From positions 1 to 7,500 of the forward strand of contig WLCS01000042.1 of assembly GCA_009705185.1 (NCBI GenBank): a stretch of 7,500 bases of DNA, read 5' to 3'. The notes beneath the pieces were generated by a model. The model did no database searches, was not told the origin of the DNA, and was given only the letters and a program-made list of their open reading frames with translations. This DNA comes from Actinomycetota bacterium (GTDB lineage Bacteria > Actinomycetota > Actinomycetes > Nanopelagicales > Nanopelagicaceae). The position numbers and the translations under genes are program-made. The number at the start of each line of letters is the position of its first letter. The first letter of the stretch is position 1. Below are positions 4,977 through 7,500 of this stretch, in pieces.

Positions 4977-5420
4977 TTACTTCTTCGCCAAAGCTTGAAC
5001 GCTTGCATCCTTAAACGCCATCCAACCTAATAGAGCGCATTTAATTCGAGCTGGGTACTGAGAAACGCCGGCAAGCGCTACAGCATCCTCGAGCACATTT
5101 TCATCACCTTTTTCCGTGCCTTTGCTCTGCATAAGATGCATAAAGGAATCGGAGATTTCTTGAGCTTGCTCCATTGTCTTTCCAATCAGGAGGTCCGTCA
5201 GAATTGAAACGCTGGCTTGTGAAATCGAGCAGCCGACACCGTCCCAGGAAATATTTCTAATGCTTTGCCCGTCTAGTGAGACGTTGAGTGTGATTTCATC
5301 GCCACAACTTGGATTGATGTGATGAACTTGAGCATCGTATTCAAGAACTAATTTCTTGTTCTGAGGATTCTTATAGTGATCCAGAATCACTTCCTGATAG
5401 AGGTTATCTAATTGCATCAT
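4977..5420 (-). CDS. sufU: Fe-S cluster assembly sulfurtransferase SufU
   Basis: A 147-residue SufU, the zinc-dependent partner that accepts persulfide sulfur from SufS and passes it to the SufBCD scaffold. The zinc/active-site ligands are visible: C39 and D41 in NPSCGDE, C64 in GVGCSISQAS, and C128 in RIKCALLGW. LDHYKNPQN (13-21) is the usual N-terminal family motif. An insertion between the second and third cysteines (about 95-112) separates SufU from IscU. I start it at ATG 5420, which shares its A with the sufS stop (TAATG); a second ATG at 5417 is equally possible. The frame is open further upstream to 5552, but that stretch lies inside sufS and has no family similarity. No Shine-Dalgarno is present, so coupling to sufS is likely. 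There is no SufE in view, consistent with a SufS-SufU pair. Confidence 0.95.
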   Translation of the reverse strand: MMQLDNLYQEVILDHYKNPQNKKLVLEYDAQVHHINPSCGDEITLNVSLDGQSIRNISWDGVGCSISQASVSILTDLLIGKTMEQAQEISDSFMHLMQSKGTEKGDENVLEDAVALAGVSQYPARIKCALLGWMAFKDASVQALAKK

Positions 5421-6664
5421 TAACCAAAATATTTCTGTGCGTCGCGAATTCCTGAAACAAGTGCATGGATCTCTTCGGGGGTGTTGTACAGATAGAGCGA
5501 GGCACGTGTCGTTGCTGGTACGCCAAGTTTTCTTGTGAGCGGCCAAGCACAATGATGCCCAGTTCTGACCGCGATTCCTTGGCTATCTAAATACTGTCCA
5601 AGATCGTGCGGGTGTATTTCTCCGACAGTAAAAGAAACTGTCCCACCACGCAAGTTCATATCTAATGGTCCAACTATTTTTACTTCCGGAATATCTTGAA
5701 TTTCATTGAGCAGAAGTGCTGTGAGAGAAACTTCGTGGGCATGAATGTTCTCCATACCAACCTTATTTAAATAGGTGAATGCAGCTCCTAAACCAACTGC
5801 CTGAGCCATATTTGGGACACCAGCTTCAAATTTTCTCGGTGCGCCAGCCCATGTTGCAGACGTCATGGTTACGTTTTCAATCATTGATCCGCCAGTAAGA
5901 AACGGAGGAAGATCTTTGAGTAACTCAGCGCGTCCCCAGAAAATACCTACACCTGTAGGTCCCACAGTTTTATGGCCAGAGAAAGCCAGAAAATCAATGC
6001 CAAGGGATTTCACATCCACTTTCATATGTGGAACTGATTGGCACGCATCCAAGACGACCACTGCTCCAACGTTGTGTGCACGTTTCACAATTTCAGTAAG
6101 AGGATTGATTGTTCCTAACACGTTTGATTGATGAGTCAATGCAACAACTTTTGTTGTCGCATCTATCATCGAATCAATTGAGGAAAGATCAAGACGACCT
6201 TCAGCTGTGACTTCAAACCATTTGAGCGTTGCACCTGTACGTGCTGCTAATTGCTGCCAAGGAATCAGGTTGGCGTGGTGCTCCATTTCGGAGACAACAA
6301 TCGAATCACCCGCTTTGAGATGGAAACGATTTCCTGGTTCAGCATTTCCCATGGCATAAGAGATCAGATTCAGGGATTCTGTGGCGCTCTTAGTGAAAAC
6401 AACTTCATCTACTTCAGCGTTGAGGAATTCCGCGACGATTGCCCTTGCATTTTCCAGAGCATCCGTAGCTTCTTCAGCTAATTGATGTGCCCCTCTATGC
6501 GCTGCGGCATTGTGCATTCGGTAGAAATTGGATTCTGCCTCAATCACGACATTTGGTTTCTGACTTGTTGCACCTGAATCCAAATACACCAGCTTTTTTC
6601 CATCACGAATAGTCCGACTCAGAATCGGAAAATCTTTCGCTATCTCGTATGGATTAAGTGACAT
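5420..6664 (-). CDS. sufS: Cysteine desulfurase SufS (PLP-dependent)
   Basis: A 414-residue group II cysteine desulfurase that takes sulfur from L-cysteine, releasing alanine and forming an enzyme persulfide. Visible residues are the N-terminal LDSGATSQKP (28-37), EMEHHANLIPW (126-136) with the PLP-stacking histidine, D206 in VLDACQS, Q209, the Schiff-base lysine K232 in FSGHKTVGPTGVG (228-240), and the persulfide cysteine C372 in RTGHHCAWPL (367-376). Length is normal for SufS/CsdA and nothing is missing. The ATG at 6664 lies two bases after the sufC stop; the nearest GGAG is 17 bases upstream, too far to serve well, so translation is probably coupled. Its stop overlaps the sufU start by one base, matching the physical partnership of SufS with SufU. 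Confidence 0.97.
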   Translation of the reverse strand: MSLNPYEIAKDFPILSRTIRDGKKLVYLDSGATSQKPNVVIEAESNFYRMHNAAAHRGAHQLAEEATDALENARAIVAEFLNAEVDEVVFTKSATESLNLISYAMGNAEPGNRFHLKAGDSIVVSEMEHHANLIPWQQLAARTGATLKWFEVTAEGRLDLSSIDSMIDATTKVVALTHQSNVLGTINPLTEIVKRAHNVGAVVVLDACQSVPHMKVDVKSLGIDFLAFSGHKTVGPTGVGIFWGRAELLKDLPPFLTGGSMIENVTMTSATWAGAPRKFEAGVPNMAQAVGLGAAFTYLNKVGMENIHAHEVSLTALLLNEIQDIPEVKIVGPLDMNLRGGTVSFTVGEIHPHDLGQYLDSQGIAVRTGHHCAWPLTRKLGVPATTRASLYLYNTPEEIHALVSGIRDAQKYFG

Positions 6665-6666
6665 TG

Positions 6667-7419
6667 TTACGCGCTGACGTACTCCGCATAACCGTTAGCT
6701 TCAAGCTTGTCTGCAAGTTCAGGGCCACCCTCTTCAACGATTCGTCCATTTGCGAATACGTGAACAAAATCTGGCTTTATGTACTTGAGAATTCTTGTGT
6801 AGTGCGTAATCAAAAGAATTCCGTGGTTATTGGCTTCCTTTGCGCGGACTACTCCTTCAGAAACAATGCGTAATGCATCTACATCAAGTCCCGAATCAGT
6901 CTCGTCCAAGATAGCAAACTTAGGTTTCAAGAGCTCGAGTTGCATGATCTCGTGACGCTTCTTCTCTCCACCTGAAAAACCTTCATTAACATTTCTCTGC
7001 GCAAATGATGGATCCATCTTGAGGGACTCCATCGCCGACTTCACTTCACCAACCCACTCGCGAAGCTTTGGTGCTTCACCGCGAAGGGCAGTTGCTGCAG
7101 TACGTAAGAAGTTTGATACTGAAACTCCAGGAACCTCAACTGGATACTGCATCGCAAGGAATAGTCCTGCCTTTGCACGTTCATCAACTGACATCTCGAG
7201 AACATCTTGACCGTCAAGTGTCACTGTTCCGCCTGTGATTGTGTACTTGGGGTGACCAGCGATTGAGTACGCAAGTGTTGATTTACCTGAACCATTTGGG
7301 CCCATGATTGCGTGAGTCTCGCCTGACTTGATGGTGAGGTCTACACCCTTAAGAATTTCAACTGCGCCTTGTTCAGTATCGACAGATACTTTCAGTCCAC
7401 GAATTTCTAGTGTGCTCAT
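6667..7419 (-). CDS. sufC: Fe-S cluster assembly ATPase SufC
   Basis: A 250-residue ABC-type ATPase that forms the SufBC2D scaffold complex in the cytoplasm, where ATP binding remodels SufB-SufD during cluster assembly. Motifs in order: Walker A GPNGSGKST (40-48), Q-loop Q91 in LAMQYPVEVPGV, signature FSGGEKKRHEI (148-158), Walker B FAILDETDSGLDVDAL (168-183) and H-loop H206 in ITHYTRIL. The M-Q-Y-P-x-E-x-P-G-V and LDETDSGLD segments are diagnostic of SufC rather than a transporter ATPase. The ATG at 7419 has GGAG six bases upstream (7426-7429). The gene begins 11 bp after the ferredoxin stop. sufB and sufD are not in the window and are expected upstream, beyond the right edge. Confidence 0.97.
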   Translation of the reverse strand: MSTLEIRGLKVSVDTEQGAVEILKGVDLTIKSGETHAIMGPNGSGKSTLAYSIAGHPKYTITGGTVTLDGQDVLEMSVDERAKAGLFLAMQYPVEVPGVSVSNFLRTAATALRGEAPKLREWVGEVKSAMESLKMDPSFAQRNVNEGFSGGEKKRHEIMQLELLKPKFAILDETDSGLDVDALRIVSEGVVRAKEANNHGILLITHYTRILKYIKPDFVHVFANGRIVEEGGPELADKLEANGYAEYVSA

Positions 7420-7425
7420 ATCTAT

Positions 7426-7429
7426 CTCC
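7426..7429 (-). promoter_or_regulatory. Shine-Dalgarno of sufC
   Basis: Minus-strand GGAG ends six bases before the sufC ATG (7417-7419), in the 11-bp gap after the ferredoxin stop. This is the best ribosome binding site in the suf part of the window and fixes the start. By contrast, sufS and sufU have none, suggesting independent initiation at sufC followed by coupled translation. Confidence 0.75.
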
Positions 7430-7430
7430 G

Positions 7431-7500
7431 TTACATCTCTACCGTGACGGAGTCTCCGTCGACAGTTACTGAATAGGTCTTTACTGGGGCTACTGCAGGA
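7431..7500 (-). CDS. Rieske-type [2Fe-2S] ferredoxin of the suf operon, C-terminal end (truncated by window edge)
   Basis: Only the last 22-23 residues are inside the window: PAVAPVKTYSVTVDGDSVTVEM then TAA at 7431-7433 (read as PAVAPVKTYSV and TVDGDSVTVEM). The pattern P-A-x-x-P-V-K-T-Y-x-V-x-V-(D/E)-G-D-x-V-x-V-E matches the C-terminal strand of small Rieske ferredoxins (non-haem iron oxygenase ferredoxin subunit type), where the segment before it normally carries the second C-x2-H cluster motif. Actinobacterial suf operons typically carry such a gene between sufD and sufC, exactly the position seen here. The cluster-binding residues are outside the window, so this rests on the short tail plus context. 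The C-terminus of SufD is the main alternative but fits less well. Confidence 0.72.
   Translation of the reverse strand, partial: PAVAPVKTYSVTVDGDSVTVEM

Noticed and set aside
4762..4998. Plus-strand frame antisense to sufT and the sufU end
   Set aside because: Shadow of sufT. The product has no recognisable family and no promoter or ribosome site is seen.
5421..5552. 44-residue N-terminal extension of SufU in the open frame up to 5552
   Set aside because: It lies wholly inside sufS, is rich in Cys, Arg and Thr, and has no family similarity. SufU homology begins at the MMQLDNLYQE start at 5420.
6658..6873. Plus-strand frame antisense to the sufC 3' end
   Set aside because: Shadow of sufC with no supporting signals.
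7446..7460. Perfect 7-bp inverted repeat GACGGAG-N-CTCCGTC
   Set aside because: It lies inside the ferredoxin coding sequence (encoding DGDSV), has no U-tract, and the one-base centre limits it to a 6-bp stem with a 3-base loop. It is probably chance, though it sits near the sufC ribosome site.
1..7500. Search for tRNA, rRNA, CRISPR, IS ends, phage or toxin-antitoxin genes
   Set aside because: Nothing was seen: no regular repeats with spacers, no transposase or integrase, and no tRNA-like cloverleaf in the one long gap. All coding space is accounted for by core genes.

Overview
The window looks like core chromosome of a small-genome, moderate-GC actinobacterium. A freshwater Nanopelagicales/acI-type lineage (Planktophila or Nanopelagicus relatives) is my best guess. 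The evidence is the gene content: a MabA/InhA-like fabG-fabI pair, a DUF3099 protein, SURF1, and an actinobacterial suf operon with a Rieske ferredoxin, SufC, SufS, SufU and SufT. Base composition appears to be in the mid-40s percent GC, and genes are packed with gaps of 1-27 bp or small overlaps. The taxonomic call is inference; no rRNA or marker tree is available here.

Layout, left to right. (1) 1-85, minus: the first 28 codons of infC (translation initiation factor IF-3), apparently starting at an AUC codon behind a good Shine-Dalgarno. (2) 86-303: the only long non-coding stretch, read here as the 5' leader of infC, with several predicted hairpins. (3) 304-1783, minus: fabG then fabI, a two-gene fatty-acid elongation (FAS-II) operon separated by one base. 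(4) 1784-1810: a 27-bp divergent intergenic region with a TANNNT -10-like box 6 nt from each ATG, suggesting leaderless transcripts both ways. (5) 1811-2798, plus: a DUF3099 membrane protein and SURF1 (cytochrome oxidase assembly), overlapping at the stop/start. (6) 2739-4625, minus: an ABC exporter whose 3' end overlaps the 3' end of SURF1 by 60 bp, with codons in register. (7) 4642-7500, minus: a tightly packed Fe-S assembly operon in transcription order ferredoxin (partial) - sufC - sufS - sufU - sufT, followed after 16 bp by the ABC exporter.

How the genes work together. SufS removes sulfur from cysteine, SufU accepts it, and SufC is the ATPase of the SufBCD scaffold; sufB and sufD are expected just beyond the right edge. 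SufT helps maturation or transfer, and the Rieske ferredoxin is a habitual passenger of actinobacterial suf operons. FabG and FabI carry out the two reductions of the fatty-acid elongation cycle. SURF1 supports the aerobic terminal oxidase.

I found no mobile element, CRISPR array, tRNA, rRNA or defence system, and no sign of a wholly new system. The most interesting points are regulatory or architectural: the AUC start and structured leader of infC, the 27-bp divergent promoter region, the 60-bp in-register tail-to-tail overlap, and the exporter attached to the suf operon.
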